A program made the position numbers and the translations under genes. A stretch of 64,000 nt of DNA. Source: JAHFUA01 sp963733935 (GTDB taxonomy: Bacteria > Acidobacteriota > Terriglobia > Terriglobales > Acidobacteriaceae). Within the stretch, counting starts at the first letter, position 1. Every line of letters starts with the position of its first letter. Under the pieces are notes generated by a model that saw only the letters and a list, made by a program, of their open reading frames with translations, was not told the origin of the DNA and searched no databases. The stretch is taken from the NCBI GenBank assembly GCA_963733935.1, contig CAVTEQ010000006.1:124001-188000 (forward strand). Direction: 5' to 3'. This document shows, piece after piece, positions 8,463 to 18,302 of this stretch.

Positions 8463-8939
8463 ATGTCTGCTGACAAAGTGCTCGACCGCGATGCTGTGCG
8501 TCAGCAAGCGGCGGCTTGGCGGCGCGCGGGAGAGCGCATCATCCTGACCAACGGCTGCTTCGACGTGCTGCATGTCGGTCACGTTCGTTACTTGCGCGGG
8601 GCCAAGGCGTTGGGCGGGCGCGTGGTGGTGGCCGTCAACGACGACGCCTCGGTGCGCGCGCTCAAGGGCGAAGGACGCCCGCGCATGCCGGCCGCCGAGC
8701 GCGCCGAGATCGTGGCCGCGCTCGCAGATGTGGACGCGGTGGTGATCTTCTCCGAGTTGGACGTGCGCGCTTTGCTCCGCGAGTTGCAGCCTGACATTCA
8801 TGCCAAGGGGACCGACTACACGGCCGAAACCGTGCCCGAGCGCGACGTGGTCGCAGGGTACGGCGGACGCGTGGCCATCGTCGGCGATCCCAAGGACCAT
8901 TCCACTTCCGACCTGCTGCGCAAATGGAAAAGCTGCTGA
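8463..8939 (+). CDS. rfaE2: D-glycero-beta-D-manno-heptose 1-phosphate adenylyltransferase (RfaE domain II)
   Basis: This 158-residue nucleotidyltransferase adenylylates heptose 1-phosphate to ADP-heptose, the step after the kinase encoded upstream and a phosphatase not in the window. The cytidylyltransferase-like signature LTNGCFDVLHVGHVRYL (residues about 25-41, HVGH nucleotide site) and the KGTDYTAETVPE motif near the C-terminus are both clear. Its last 16 bases overlap the start of the next gene, so translational coupling with the heptosyltransferase is likely. Confidence 0.95.
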   Translation: MSADKVLDRDAVRQQAAAWRRAGERIILTNGCFDVLHVGHVRYLRGAKALGGRVVVAVNDDASVRALKGEGRPRMPAAERAEIVAALADVDAVVIFSELDVRALLRELQPDIHAKGTDYTAETVPERDVVAGYGGRVAIVGDPKDHSTSDLLRKWKSC

Positions 8940-9979
8940 TCCTGCGCCTGGGCTCGATGGGCGACGTCCTGCATGCCTTGCCCGCGGTGGCGGCCTTGCG
9001 GCGTGCTTTGCCGTCCGCAACGATCGGCTGGGCGATTGAGCAGCGCTGGTCGGAGCTGTTGTGCGCTGCGGGCGCCGAGAATGCCGCTTCCGGCTCGCCG
9101 GAAAAGCCGCTGGTTGACCGATTGCACTTCATCAATACGGTCGCGTGGCGCAAGGGATTGCTCTCGAGCGTGATGTGGAATGAAGCTTGGATTGCGATGA
9201 GCGCCCTGCGCGCCGCTCGCTACGACGTGGCGGTGGACTTCCAGGGCGCCTGGAAGTCGGCGGGACTCACCGTGTGGAGCGGCGCACCACAGCGTTTCGG
9301 CTTCGATCATCCGCGTGAGCGTCCGGCGGCTCTCTTCTATACGCGCCGCGTGCAGACGACTTCCGCGCATGTAGTGGATCAGAATCTCGAGGTGGGGTCG
9401 GCTGTGGCAAGCCAGAATCTACAGCCGGCGGGCTCTCCACTGCCCTGGAGCGCGCGCAACGAATCCTGGTGTGACGGCGAACTCCGGCAGCGTGGGCTGC
9501 GGCAGTTCGCGGTGCTCAGTCCCGGCGGCGGCTGGGGCGCGAAACTGTGGCCGCCATCGAGCTATGGCCAAGTCGCTGCTGCGCTGGCGCGCGAAGGCTT
9601 GCCGTCGCTCGTCAACTTCGGTCCCGGCGAAGAAGAGTTGGCCCGCGCGGTGAAGCACGCGAGCGGAGGCTCTGCCCAGCCGCTCCGTTGCTCGCTGGGC
9701 GAACTGATCGCTCTCACGCGGCGCGCCAGCCTCTTCATTGGCGGTGACAGCGGTCCCATGCATCTGGCGGCGGCGCTCGGCATTCCCGTGGTCGCCATCT
9801 TCGGTCCCACGGATCCCGCGCGCAACGGCCCTTGTGGCACGCGCAGCATCGTGCTGCGTCACGCTGCCAGCGTGACTTCTTACGCACACCACGGCCGGCC
9901 GGATGACGCTCTACGCTCCATCCCTGCTGCCGAAGTGCTGGACGCAGCGCGGCGGCTGCTGGGAGTGGCACGTGGCTAG
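8924..9979 (+). CDS. glycosyltransferase family 9, heptosyltransferase (WaaC/WaaF-like)
   Basis: The 351-residue protein has the GT9 N-terminus LILRLGSMGDVLHALPAVAAL and the C-terminal donor site FIGGDSGPMHLAAALGIPVVAIFGPTDP. LSPGGGWGAKLWP in the middle is the WaaC/F-type acceptor/donor loop. It would use the ADP-heptose made by the two genes before it to extend the LPS inner core on the cytoplasmic face. Whether it adds the first (WaaC) or second (WaaF) heptose cannot be told. The ATG at 8924 lies inside the end of rfaE2, and its stop overlaps the GTG of the next gene by eight bases. Confidence 0.9.
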   Translation: MEKLLILRLGSMGDVLHALPAVAALRRALPSATIGWAIEQRWSELLCAAGAENAASGSPEKPLVDRLHFINTVAWRKGLLSSVMWNEAWIAMSALRAARYDVAVDFQGAWKSAGLTVWSGAPQRFGFDHPRERPAALFYTRRVQTTSAHVVDQNLEVGSAVASQNLQPAGSPLPWSARNESWCDGELRQRGLRQFAVLSPGGGWGAKLWPPSSYGQVAAALAREGLPSLVNFGPGEEELARAVKHASGGSAQPLRCSLGELIALTRRASLFIGGDSGPMHLAAALGIPVVAIFGPTDPARNGPCGTRSIVLRHAASVTSYAHHGRPDDALRSIPAAEVLDAARRLLGVARG

Positions 9980-10518
9980 CTGGAGCCGGATCGCGCGCCG
10001 CATCCGCGTGCCCGTGGGATTCGTGTTCGCAGCGTTTTATCTGTGGCTGGCGCGGCCGTCATGGGCGTGCCTGGCCGCCGGCGCGTCGGTGGTGGCGATT
10101 GGCGTCGCGCTCCGCGCGTATGCCTCGGGACATGTGCGGAAGGCGAGTGAGCTCACCACTACCGGCCCCTATGCCTACACGCGCAATCCGCTGTATCTCG
10201 GATCGCTAATCATCGCCGCCGGATTCGCGACTGGCGGCGCGCAGCCTGTGGATCGCGCTGGCGCTGGCCGTGATTTTCTTCGCCATCTACCTGCCCGTGA
10301 TTCGGCTCGAAGAACAGTTCCTGCGTTCACAATTTCCCGGCTTCGACGAATATGCTCGCCGCGTTCCCCGCCTGCTCCCGAAGCTCCGAGCGGCGGACGG
10401 CCCTCGCGGCGAATTTTCTTTCGACCTGTACTGGAAGCATCGCGAGTACAATGCGGCCCTGGGGGCGGCCGCAGTCCTGGCGGTCCTGATTTCGAAACTG
10501 CTGTGGTGGTCGAGTTGA
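9972..10518 (+). CDS. isoprenylcysteine carboxyl methyltransferase-like membrane protein (frameshifted)
   Basis: The GTG at 9972 opens a frame with three hydrophobic segments and TTGPYAYTRNPLYLGSLIIAAGF, the ICMT/PEMT family SAM-binding turn. The frame then fails near 10228-10240. Homology continues one frame on as LAARSLWIALALAVIFFAIY, then LPVIRLEEQFLRSQFP and FDEYARRVPRLLP, to a TGA at 10518. Removing one base gives exactly 182 codons, a normal size. The protein is probably an integral membrane methyltransferase; substrate unknown. It overlaps the GT9 gene by eight bases, so it belongs to the LPS-core operon. An indel error or a recent inactivation are both possible. Confidence 0.75.
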
Positions 10519-10531
10519 TCGTCTAACCCTG

Positions 10532-11377
10532 GTGGAACGACCTTTGCCTACGATTCGCGCCCTCCCGCAGGTAATAGCGGCCTCAGCGGTCCTGTTCGGG
10601 CTGGTCTCCGCCGTTCTGCTCGGGCAAACAGCCGCGCCGCAAGCCCCCGGACCGGACCGGGGCGCGGTGATCGAAGCCGAGTCACGCATCTCCCCGCCTT
10701 TGCCGCCGTACGCTTATCCCAACGGACAAACGTTCGTCTACGACGTAGAGTGGCGCCTGCTGACCGCGGGCACTGCCACCTTCCGCATGGAGAGTGCCGG
10801 CAACGAGGAGCGGCTGACCGCGACCGCCGATTCCACCGGGGTTTTCTCCGTGCTCTATCCCGTGCACGATCGCTTCGAGGCCCTGTTCGATCCCCGCACC
10901 TTCTGCTCTGCCCGAATCACCAAACACACGGAAGAAGGCTTCCGCCGGCTGAATACTTCCATCCGCTTCGACTATGCCCGACGCAAAAGCGTGCTGCAGG
11001 AAAAAAACCTGAAGAGCGGCCAGAGCAAGCAGGACGAGAACGACATCCCGGGATGCGTGACGGATGTAGTGTCAGGGATCTTCTACTTGGGTTCGCGGTT
11101 GCTGCAGGTCGGCCAGACGTACACCTTCCCTCTGAACGACGGCGGTAAGACGAACGACGTGCGGGCGCGCGTGGAGGCGAAAGAAGACCTCAAGACGCCG
11201 GCCGGCGCCTTCCACACCCTGCGCGTGCAGCCCGAGGCCACCAGCGGCGTGGTGCGGACCAAAGGCCGGATCTGGATCTGGTATTCCGACGACGTGAACC
11301 ATACGCCGGTGCAGATGCGGGCGCGTCTGTTCTGGGGAACGCTTACCTTGCGGCTGGCGCGGGTGGAAAAGAAGTGA
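10532..11377 (+). CDS. exported DUF3108 domain protein
   Basis: This 281-residue protein starts at a GTG 14 bases after the methyltransferase stop. An N-terminal hydrophobic stretch (residues 11-31, AASAVLFGLVSAVLLGQTAA) is a signal peptide. The DUF3108 body starts at QTFVYDVEWRLLTAGTATFRM and ends RIWIWYSDDVNHTPVQMRARLFWGTLTLRL, the usual beta-rich ending. DUF3108 proteins are periplasmic and lie near LPS or envelope genes in several phyla; their function is unproven. Here it closes the waaA-to-methyltransferase run. Confidence 0.82.
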   Translation: MERPLPTIRALPQVIAASAVLFGLVSAVLLGQTAAPQAPGPDRGAVIEAESRISPPLPPYAYPNGQTFVYDVEWRLLTAGTATFRMESAGNEERLTATADSTGVFSVLYPVHDRFEALFDPRTFCSARITKHTEEGFRRLNTSIRFDYARRKSVLQEKNLKSGQSKQDENDIPGCVTDVVSGIFYLGSRLLQVGQTYTFPLNDGGKTNDVRARVEAKEDLKTPAGAFHTLRVQPEATSGVVRTKGRIWIWYSDDVNHTPVQMRARLFWGTLTLRLARVEKK

Positions 11378-11402
11378 GCCCTTTGGCATTGGGGCGTGTT
11401 TC

Positions 11403-11482
11403 ACCGCCGATTCGCGGGGGCGCCGAGAAACTTCCTTGTCTTCAAGAAACAGACGCCTCGGCGAACTTGGCGTCTCGGCGGT
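11403..11482. repeat. inverted-repeat intergenic element (ACCGCCGA ... TCGGCGGT)
   Basis: The arms ACCGCCGA at 11403 and TCGGCGGT at 11475 enclose further complementary words (GGCGCCGAGAAAC, GACGCCTCGGCG, CTTGGCGTCTCGG). The element fills the convergent gap between the DUF3108 gene and the small minus-strand gene, a position where a bidirectional terminator would be useful. Confidence 0.6.
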
Positions 11483-11494
11483 TTAAGCTTTTAG

Positions 11495-11764
11495 TTACTG
11501 CAGGCGGAAGCGCTCGCGCAGGAGCCGCTGCAGGCGCGGCTTGTAGATGATGTCGTAGGTGAATTCCTTGTCGGGAAACATGGCCAGGGCGGCGCGTTTG
11601 GTGTTGACCACCAGCTCGGAAGCCTGCTCGAAGGTCAGGCTGGAATCCTGGCTGATCACCGACATCACCATGTTCATCATGATCTGCAGGCGGCGGATTT
11701 TTCGGTTCTCGTCGTCCTTCTCGGCCTGAGTCTGCGCTGCCTCGCCTCTCTGCGGAGTATCCAT
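11495..11764 (-). CDS. small conserved-looking protein of unknown function
   Basis: I use the ATG at 11764, preceded by GAGGG eight bases upstream, giving 89 residues; an upstream in-frame start would add nine. The N-terminal 25 residues are charged (QTQAEKDDENRKIRR). The remainder forms amphipathic helices (MNMVMSVISQDSSLTFEQA, LVVNTKRAALAMFPDKEFT) and a basic C-terminus (KPRLQRLLRERFRLQ). No signal peptide, no known domain. It is probably a cytoplasmic helical protein. Confidence 0.65.
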   Translation of the reverse strand: MDTPQRGEAAQTQAEKDDENRKIRRLQIMMNMVMSVISQDSSLTFEQASELVVNTKRAALAMFPDKEFTYDIIYKPRLQRLLRERFRLQ

Positions 11765-11981
11765 GGGGCCCTCAGATAAGAAAATCCGCACGCGGCGGAT
11801 AACACTTTAGATGTCCGCGGCGGTCCCGATGTTGCGCACACGGGGGCATTCCCACGAATGGATTCATCCCCCACAAACCTGCGCGCATCATACACCAGAG
11901 CGGCGCGAGTTCCTGCGCACCGCCGGCACGCTGGCCGGTTACAATGGTAACGATGGAAATGGCACGATTCGTGGAGGTCGC

Positions 11982-12293
11982 ATGAGCCCCAAGCCGGAGC
12001 CTTCCTCTCGCAGCCCGCAATCCGCTGTTGAACCGCTGGTGGACGTCTTCGGCAGCAAGGACGATTCCGAGGCGATGGTGGTGCAAGGTCTGCTCGAATC
12101 TGCCGGCATCGAATCCGCGCTGGTCTCGCTGGATGCGCCGCAGGAAGTGTTGCCCGGCGTCGGTGGCATGGTGATCCGAGTCGCGCCGGAGAATGCGGAA
12201 AAGGCGCGGCAACTGATCGAGGAGTATCGTACCTCCGCCGAGCAGGCAAGCGACGAGGACGAGAGCGACGACACTAGCGGCCCGGCAGCCTAG
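11982..12293 (+). CDS. DUF2007 domain protein
   Basis: The ATG at 11982 follows a good GGAGG ribosome site, so I reject the longer frame starting at 11811. The 103-residue product has the small DUF2007 alpha-beta fold: VDVFGSKDDSEAMVVQGLL, ESAGIESALVS and GMVIRVAPENAEKARQLIEEY, followed by an acidic tail (DEDESDD). Family members are proposed signalling or metal-binding proteins; the role is not known. A TACAAT hexamer at about 11940 could be its -10 element. Its last 20 bases overlap the convergent end of comEC. Confidence 0.8.
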   Translation: MSPKPEPSSRSPQSAVEPLVDVFGSKDDSEAMVVQGLLESAGIESALVSLDAPQEVLPGVGGMVIRVAPENAEKARQLIEEYRTSAEQASDEDESDDTSGPAA

Positions 12294-14868
12294 CTTCCAC
12301 GCCCCGCCCATCCAGATAGAAGCTGACCGCGCCGTGCACGTCGGTGCGGAACGTCGACACGTGGGATCGCTCCAGACGCTGCAGCACGTCCGACCGTGGG
12401 TAACCGAAGGGATTGTGCGCTCCCACCGTGATTACCGCGTAGCGCGGATTCACCGCCGACAGGAATTCCGCCGTGGACGAAGTAGCGCTGCCGTGATGTC
12501 CGACCTTCAGCAAGTCGGCGTGGGCGCTGCCGTTCGATGCCAGCCGCCGCTCGATGCGCTTCTCCGCGTCGCCTTCCAGCAGCGCCGCAGTCTCACCATA
12601 GCTTAGCCTGAGCACCAGCGTGTCATTGTTCTGCGGCCGCCTTGAAACCCAGTCGCGCGGCGGGGCCAATACCTCGACACCGGCGCCGCCGAAATCGAAG
12701 CCCGCTCCCTCACGCAGCTCTTTGACTGCGATCTTTCGAACCTGCGCTTCGGCGAGTAATGCGTCCAGCTCCCGGCTTTGCGGCCGCACGCTGATCCACA
12801 GCTCGCGGGGATGAAAATTGGCCAGAATGGCAGGCATGCCACCCATATGGTCGGCGTGGGCATGCGTGACGGCCACAGCGTCCAGGCGCGCGATGCCGCG
12901 CGACCACAGGTACGGCGAGACCACGTCCTCGCCGAGATCGAAGCTCGAGCGCGGCTGGCCAGTGAGTCCGCCGGCATCGACCAGCAGCATCCCCCCCGGG
13001 GCGAGACCACCAGCAGGGAGTCTCCTTGCCCTACGTCCAGCGCGGTGACTTCCAGCGTGCCGGCGCGCCAGCGCGGGGTGGATGGTACGAGCGCGATCCA
13101 GGCCGCTGCGGCGAGCATCGCCGCCAGCCCGAAAGCTGCCAACGCCCGCCGCCGGCGCGCCGCGATCATGGCCAGCGCAAACGCCGCGCCGAATACCACA
13201 AGGGCGGCTGCGCCAGGAGTCGCAACCCGCAAGTCGGAAGCCCGCATGCCACCCAACAGCCGCACACTGCCGGTGATCCCATGGAGGAGCAACGAGGCCA
13301 GCCACGCCGGCAGCCACGCCAACACCATGGATGCGTAGCTGACCAGTACCGCCAGCATGGCCATCGGAGTCAGAACGGCGGTGAGCGGAACGACTATGGC
13401 GTTAGACGGAACGCCCAGCAGCCCAGCCCGGTGCATGTACACCGCCATGGGCGCAACCATCGCCACCTGCATGAGCGCTGAGATCAGCAACACTTCGCCG
13501 GTGGCCACCACCGCCCCCGCAGCTCTGCCGACCGACCAGAGTGCGATCTGGTAACTTTTGCCTCCGGGAACAAATTGCGCCAGCCGTCCCGCAATCAACC
13601 GCAGATCGAGACGCCACTGCGCCATGCGTGGCTCGAGATGCAGGTCGTAGTCTGTGGATTCCAAGAAACAAAGAGAGCGCCGGTAAGGTTCCAGCGTCCG
13701 CTCCAGCAGGGGCACTCCGATGCCCCCAATGGCCAGCACGGCGGTAAAGGTCATCTGGAAGCTGGCGTCGAACAACGCCCGCGGGTCGGCCAACAGCAGC
13801 CCGAGCGCGGCGACTCCGGCCGCATTCAGCGGCGCTCGCGAGTTGCGGTAAAACAGACGCGCCGCCAGGTAGATCCAAAGCATGATCGCCGCCCGCAGGA
13901 TTGGCGATCCCATGTCGGTGAGCAGGACAAACGCGCCGGTGACGAGGACGGTCATGAGCGTGGTGAGGCCTTCGCCCACGCGCAGGCGGCGCAGCAGCCA
14001 GAACACAGGAAATGCCATCAGCCCGACGTTCATCCCGGAGACCACCAGGATGTGAAAGGTGCCGGTGCTCTGAAAATTCTGCCGGGTAGCGCGGTCGATG
14101 AGCGAGTGCTCCCCGATCAGCATGGCCGCGATGAGAGGACCGTCACGCGGTCCCCACAGAAGCTTGATCCGCGCCAGCACACTGCGTCGTGCGGCTGCGA
14201 GCGCGGCGCCAGTACGCGACCCGCCGCGGCCAGGCAGCAGTTCGATCTCCGCCGCCCGAGCCGAGCCCAGCGCGTCGATGCCCTGGCGGCGCAGGTAGCC
14301 GCGCGTGTCCATCGCTCCGGGATTTCCATAGTTGCGCGGCAGATGCAGCGCCGCTCGAAAGCGTACGCGCTGGCCGTAATGGAAGAGTGTTGGCTCTCCT
14401 CCGCCATCTGCTGTTTCGTCTTCCGCTCTGGAATAGATGGTCAGCCGGATACCGCCGGTCGGGTGTGCCACGCGGCCTGCTTCATCGGTTAGCGACTCAG
14501 CCATCACGTCGAGCCGCTGTTGCGGGCTTCCGAAGGGCCCTTCGCGGACGAGTGCCGTCACGGAGCAAGAAGCCGCTGACCGTGATCGGGCCGCGCTCGC
14601 AAAATGCCGCCAGCTCATTGGGAACCCCGGAAGCGGCATGCAATTGGAAGCAGAGCGCCCCCACGCACACGAAGGCGCCCAGCGCGAGCGGCACCGCCAG
14701 CGCGAAGCGCCGCCTCAGGAAGTATGCCGCCGCGCCCAGGAATACCGTCGCTGCCGCCGTCCACCACAGCGACGGCCGCCAAGCGCATGCGCCTAACGCA
14801 ATGCCTGCCGCAAACGCCAGGGCTGCCCAGAAAACCGGCTGGCGCGTGGCTGCAAGCGAACGCCGCAT
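12274..14868 (-). CDS. comEC: ComEC/Rec2 DNA-uptake channel protein (two frameshifts)
   Basis: ComEC forms the inner-membrane channel for single-stranded DNA uptake. Three frames carry one continuous family match. The first (from ATG 14868 to about 14560) holds the N-terminal membrane helices and DUF4131 start. The second (to about 12995) holds the competence domain with many membrane segments (HILVVSGMNVGLMAFPVFWL). The third (to 12274) holds the metallo-beta-lactamase-like domain with THAHADHMGG and DLLKVGHHGSATS. The second break lies in a run of seven Cs (plus strand, 12991-12997) where one more base would restore VVSPRGGMLLVDAGG. Undoing one insertion and one deletion gives 864 residues, normal for ComEC. 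Indel errors are more likely than decay. Confidence 0.85.
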
Positions 14869-14924
14869 GAGCCGCGATGATATGCAGGCGTGGCCGCCGA
14901 ACAAGGGGCCGTTCGGCCCGGAGT

Positions 14925-16337
14925 CTAACGTACGAGTTGGAACACGCTTTCGATGTGGAAGGTTTGCGGGAAGAGATCGACCAGGTGCGCCTCTTCGATG
15001 CGATAGCCGGATTCCATCAGCACGGTCAGGTCGCGGGCGAGGGTCGCGGGATCACACGACACATAGGTAATCCGTGGGATGCCGCTGGCCCCCAGCAGCC
15101 CAGCCACCTTCTCGCCCAGGCCGGCACGCGGCGGGTCCACCACGACCATCTCGAAGGCTCGTTCCAGTCCCGACAGGAAGACTTCCACGGACTCGTGCCA
15201 GCAGTTCACATTGTCGGGACAGTTTCTCTTCAGATCACGGAAGGAAAACGGCGATGACTCAACGGCGCCTACCGCGCCGAAGTTTCTGGCCAACGCAACC
15301 GAGAACAGCCCGACGCCGGCATACAGGTCCAGCGCGTAATTTCCGGATCGGCCCGCGCTCACCAATTCCACCAGCTTATCGGCGAGGAAGCGGTTCGTCT
15401 GGAAGAATGAACCGGCGCTGACCTGGTAGTTCGCAGTCCGGGTCGAGTAGATCAGACAATCCGCTCCGAAGGTTTCCTGCAGTTCCGGTGGGATATCTTC
15501 CCGTTCCAGCGCACCCTGGGGTCCGGGGTGGAATACAGCAACGCCCACCATCTCGGGGAGAGCCCTGCGCAGAGCGTAGACAAACCGCGGCAGGTCGGAC
15601 ATCCCGCCCGGCCGCCAACCCGGCTCGTGTACCGTGAGCTCGGCCAGTAGCTGCGTGTCGTCGGCGTTGGCAAACAGTTCGATTTCGCTGATGTCGGCGC
15701 TGACTGCCTCCGCCCGTCCGAACTGCCACAGAGCGGCGATGGCCTTATTAATGAGCGGAGAACTTATTGGGCACTGCTCGACAGGCAACAGCTCGCCCGA
15801 TCCCATGCGGTTGTATCCCAGTACAAATGGGCGTGTGCGCACCCGCAGTCGCGTGCGGTTGCGATAATTCCACGGCGGCGAAGGATGGATGTGGATCTCC
15901 TGCGCGAGTTCGATTTTGCCGACTCGTCGGAGCGTTTCGCGCAGTATGGCTGACTTGATCTCTAACTGATGCTCATAACTCGCGTGCTGGTAATGGCAGC
16001 CGCCGCACTGGCCGAAATACGGACAGCCCGGCTCGACCCGATGCGGGGAGGCTTCCAGGATCTTCTCAGCGCGGGCACGCGCGAACCCAGGCTTCTGCTC
16101 GGTGATCTCCGCCTCAACGTTTTCCCCTTCCAGCACGAACGGCAGGAACGCGGCTTTGCCCGGGCCCTTTTCGTCCGCCGGCAGGCGCGCCAGCCCATTA
16201 CCCCCGTAGATGAGTTTGTCGATGGTAAGTCGCACAGCGGTTCTCGACGACCGCTGCAACTCTACGCTAAGACGCAGTTCTGAACAGGCGGTCGAAGATC
16301 GACCAGAAGATGGCGTAGTCGCGATCGGGGCGATCAT
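14925..16337 (-). CDS. rlmD: 23S rRNA (uracil-5-)-methyltransferase RlmD/RumA type
   Basis: The protein is a TRAM-domain, iron-sulfur, SAM-dependent m5U methyltransferase. The TRAM start AVRLTIDKLIYGGNGLARL is near residue 35, the cluster cysteines lie in CPYFGQCGGCHYQH plus VEQCPISS, and the catalytic region includes DLYAGVGLFSVALA, VVDPPRAGL and YVSCDPATLARDL (nucleophile Cys). That architecture matches RumA/RlmD rather than TrmA; substrate position is inferred. The first 34 residues before the TRAM domain are low in complexity and overlap the neighbouring gene by 71 bases, so the true start may be GTG at 16235. Confidence 0.85.
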   Translation of the reverse strand: MIAPIATTPSSGRSSTACSELRLSVELQRSSRTAVRLTIDKLIYGGNGLARLPADEKGPGKAAFLPFVLEGENVEAEITEQKPGFARARAEKILEASPHRVEPGCPYFGQCGGCHYQHASYEHQLEIKSAILRETLRRVGKIELAQEIHIHPSPPWNYRNRTRLRVRTRPFVLGYNRMGSGELLPVEQCPISSPLINKAIAALWQFGRAEAVSADISEIELFANADDTQLLAELTVHEPGWRPGGMSDLPRFVYALRRALPEMVGVAVFHPGPQGALEREDIPPELQETFGADCLIYSTRTANYQVSAGSFFQTNRFLADKLVELVSAGRSGNYALDLYAGVGLFSVALARNFGAVGAVESSPFSFRDLKRNCPDNVNCWHESVEVFLSGLERAFEMVVVDPPRAGLGEKVAGLLGASGIPRITYVSCDPATLARDLTVLMESGYRIEEAHLVDLFPQTFHIESVFQLVR

Positions 16338-16851
16338 GGTGGGCCATGTGGCGCGTGCGAGCGCGGTCGAGCCAGCCCGGAAGCCATCCGCCCATGTGGA
16401 AGCGCCAGTGGATCTCTTCCGTCAGAAAGAAGTACAGGCTGTAGCTCACCAGCATGCCCGGCGCAAATCCGACGCCCAGCAGCCAGTCGGCCGCGACCAC
16501 GGGCGCGCCGTTTACGACGAACATCGCCACCACGTAGCTCGCCTTGCCGCCCAGGTTGACGTGCAGCGGCTCGATGGGCGTCTCGAAGGAAGAGTGATGC
16601 AGCAGATGGCCTTCAAAGCCGAACGTCCCCGGCACGTGCATGATCCAGCGATGCAGCGCGTATTCGAAGAAGTTTGCCCAGATGAAGCCACCGACTAAAC
16701 CGATCAGCCACATTGCCAGGCTGGGCGGCCGCAAATAAACCAGCAGCGCGGCTGGACCGCAGCCGCACAGCGTGGCCACGATCGCGTTGCGGACGTTGAT
16801 GGCTCGTCCTAGTTCGAGCGCGGCGGGATCGATGGCATGATCGGCAGGCAT
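16267..16851 (-). CDS. fatty acid hydroxylase / sterol desaturase family membrane protein
   Basis: Four histidine clusters define a di-iron membrane oxygenase: HRWIMH, HLLHH, HWRFH and HMAHH. Four hydrophobic segments flank them over 194 residues. The family hydroxylates or desaturates lipids, carotenoids or sterol-like molecules using O2 in the membrane; the substrate here is unknown. A CrtZ-like carotenoid hydroxylase or a lipid hydroxylase would both fit. It is encoded just upstream of the rRNA methyltransferase and overlaps its longer start. ATG at 16851 is the only reasonable start. Confidence 0.8.
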   Translation of the reverse strand: MPADHAIDPAALELGRAINVRNAIVATLCGCGPAALLVYLRPPSLAMWLIGLVGGFIWANFFEYALHRWIMHVPGTFGFEGHLLHHSSFETPIEPLHVNLGGKASYVVAMFVVNGAPVVAADWLLGVGFAPGMLVSYSLYFFLTEEIHWRFHMGGWLPGWLDRARTRHMAHHDRPDRDYAIFWSIFDRLFRTAS

Positions 16852-16914
16852 TCTTCTTCACCTAATTAAGATGCTGGGAGAGTGGTCTTGGGGCTAATGT
16901 TACAGCTTTCCGCC

Positions 16915-16945
16915 AAAAGCCAGGAGCCAAGAGCTAAGAGCCGCA
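16915..16945. repeat. stutter element (AGCCAAGAGCTAAGAGCC words)
   Basis: AAAAGCCAGGAGCC, AAGAGCTAAGAGCC and a trailing GCAAG repeat an A-rich purine-GCC word about four times in the divergent gap upstream of hemL. It is a locus-specific word, unlike those at the other stutter sites. Confidence 0.5.
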
Positions 16946-16970
16946 AGTAACGTCGGTAACCCAGTCGGGC

Positions 16971-16979
16971 TGCTATAGT
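16971..16979 (+). promoter_or_regulatory. putative extended -10 (TGCTATAGT) for hemL
   Basis: TGC precedes TATAGT at 16974-16979, 11 bases before the hemL ATG at 16991. The same TGC-TATAAT form occurs at 44620-44628 and 62823-62831. A clear -35 is not seen, as is common for extended -10 promoters. With so short a leader, the transcript would be almost leaderless. Confidence 0.35.
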
Positions 16980-16990
16980 AATCAGTCCCC

Positions 16991-18302
16991 ATGCAACCCG
17001 CGGCCACACTCAAGCTTGAGCGTTCCCGCCAGCTCCAGGAACGCGCCGAAAAGCTCTTTCCCGGAGGCGTGAACTCGCCGGTGCGCGCCTTTCGCGCGGT
17101 CGGAGGCGACCCGCCCTTCATCGTCAAGGGAAGCGGCTCGCGCATGTGGGACGCCGACGGCAATGAGTACCTCGACTATGTCGGCTCCTGGGGGCCGCTG
17201 ATCCTGGGCCATGCCGCGCCCGAAGTGGTCGAGGCCATCGCCCGCGCCAATCGCGACGGCGCCAGCTTCGGCGCCTCGACGCCGCTCGAATCCGACCTTG
17301 CCGAGGCAGTTCTCGAAGCCTTCCCGGCGATGGAGAAGCTGCGCTTCGTCAGCTCGGGGACCGAGGCCACGATGTCGGCCATCCGCCTGGCGCGCGCCGT
17401 GACCGGACGCAAATACATCATCAAGTTCGAAGGCTGCTATCACGGCCACACCGACGCGCTGCTGGTGAAGGCCGGCTCGGGCGTTGCGACCTTCGGCATT
17501 CCCGGCTCGGCGGGCGTGCCGGAAGAGTTCGTGCAGTTCACGCTGGCGCTGCCCTACAACAACATCGACCGCGTGAATGACGCGTTCAAGAAGCTCAAGG
17601 GCGAAATCGCGTGCGTGATTGTGGAGCCGGTGGTCGGCAACATGGGATGCGTCCCACCCGCGCCGCAGTTCCTCGACGGCCTGCGCTACCTGACCTCGCG
17701 CGAAGACGCGCTCCTGATCTTCGACGAGGTCATGACCGGCTTCCGCGTGGCCTTCGGCGGCGCGCAGGAGCTTTATGGCACGCGTCCGGACCTGACCACG
17801 CTGGGCAAGATCATCGGCGGCGGCTTGCCGGTGGGCGCGTACGGCGGCCCGGCCGAATTCATGGATCAGGTCGCTCCGCTCGGGCCGGTCTATCAGGCCG
17901 GAACGCTTGTCGGGCAATCCGCTGGCAATGGCCGCGGGCCTCGCGACTTTGCGGCACCTGCGCGATAACCGCGAACTCTACGGACGCCTCGACCGCGCCG
18001 CCGCCACGCTGGTGGACATGGTCGCTGACGCCGCGCACCAGGCCGGAGTCGCGGTGACGGCCAACCGCGTCGGGTCGATGTTCACCTGGTTCTTCACCGG
18101 CGATCCGGTCACGGATTGGGATTCGGCGGCGAAGTCGGACACGGCGCTCTTCGGAAAATTTCACCGCGCCATGCTGGAAGAAGGCATCTGGCTGCCGCCC
18201 TCGCAGTTCGAAGCCGCCTTCCTCTCCGCCGCCCACTCAATGGACGACATCAGCCAGACAGTCGTGGCCGCTCAGAAAGCCTTCGCGACTATCAAAAAAT
18301 AG
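16991..18302 (+). CDS. hemL: glutamate-1-semialdehyde 2,1-aminomutase (frameshifted)
   Basis: HemL moves the amino group of glutamate 1-semialdehyde to give 5-aminolevulinate, the C5-pathway entry to heme. The first frame covers residues 1 to about 304 with FPGGVNSPVRAF, SSGTEATMSAIRLAR, the PLP aspartate FDEVMTGFRVAFGG and the PLP lysine K273 in TLGKIIGGGLPVGAYGG. The match then moves one frame forward at 17904-17911 (expected QAGTLSGNPLAMAAGLATL). Removing one base gives 436 residues, the family length. The rest reaches a stop at 18302, overlapping the convergent deacetylase by 11 bases. As heme synthesis genes hemE, hemH and hemG follow, an assembly indel is more likely than a true loss. 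Confidence 0.9.

Noticed and set aside
17900..17915. Programmed frameshift in hemL
   Set aside because: No slippery heptamer or stem after it, and the same fault type occurs in unrelated genes nearby.
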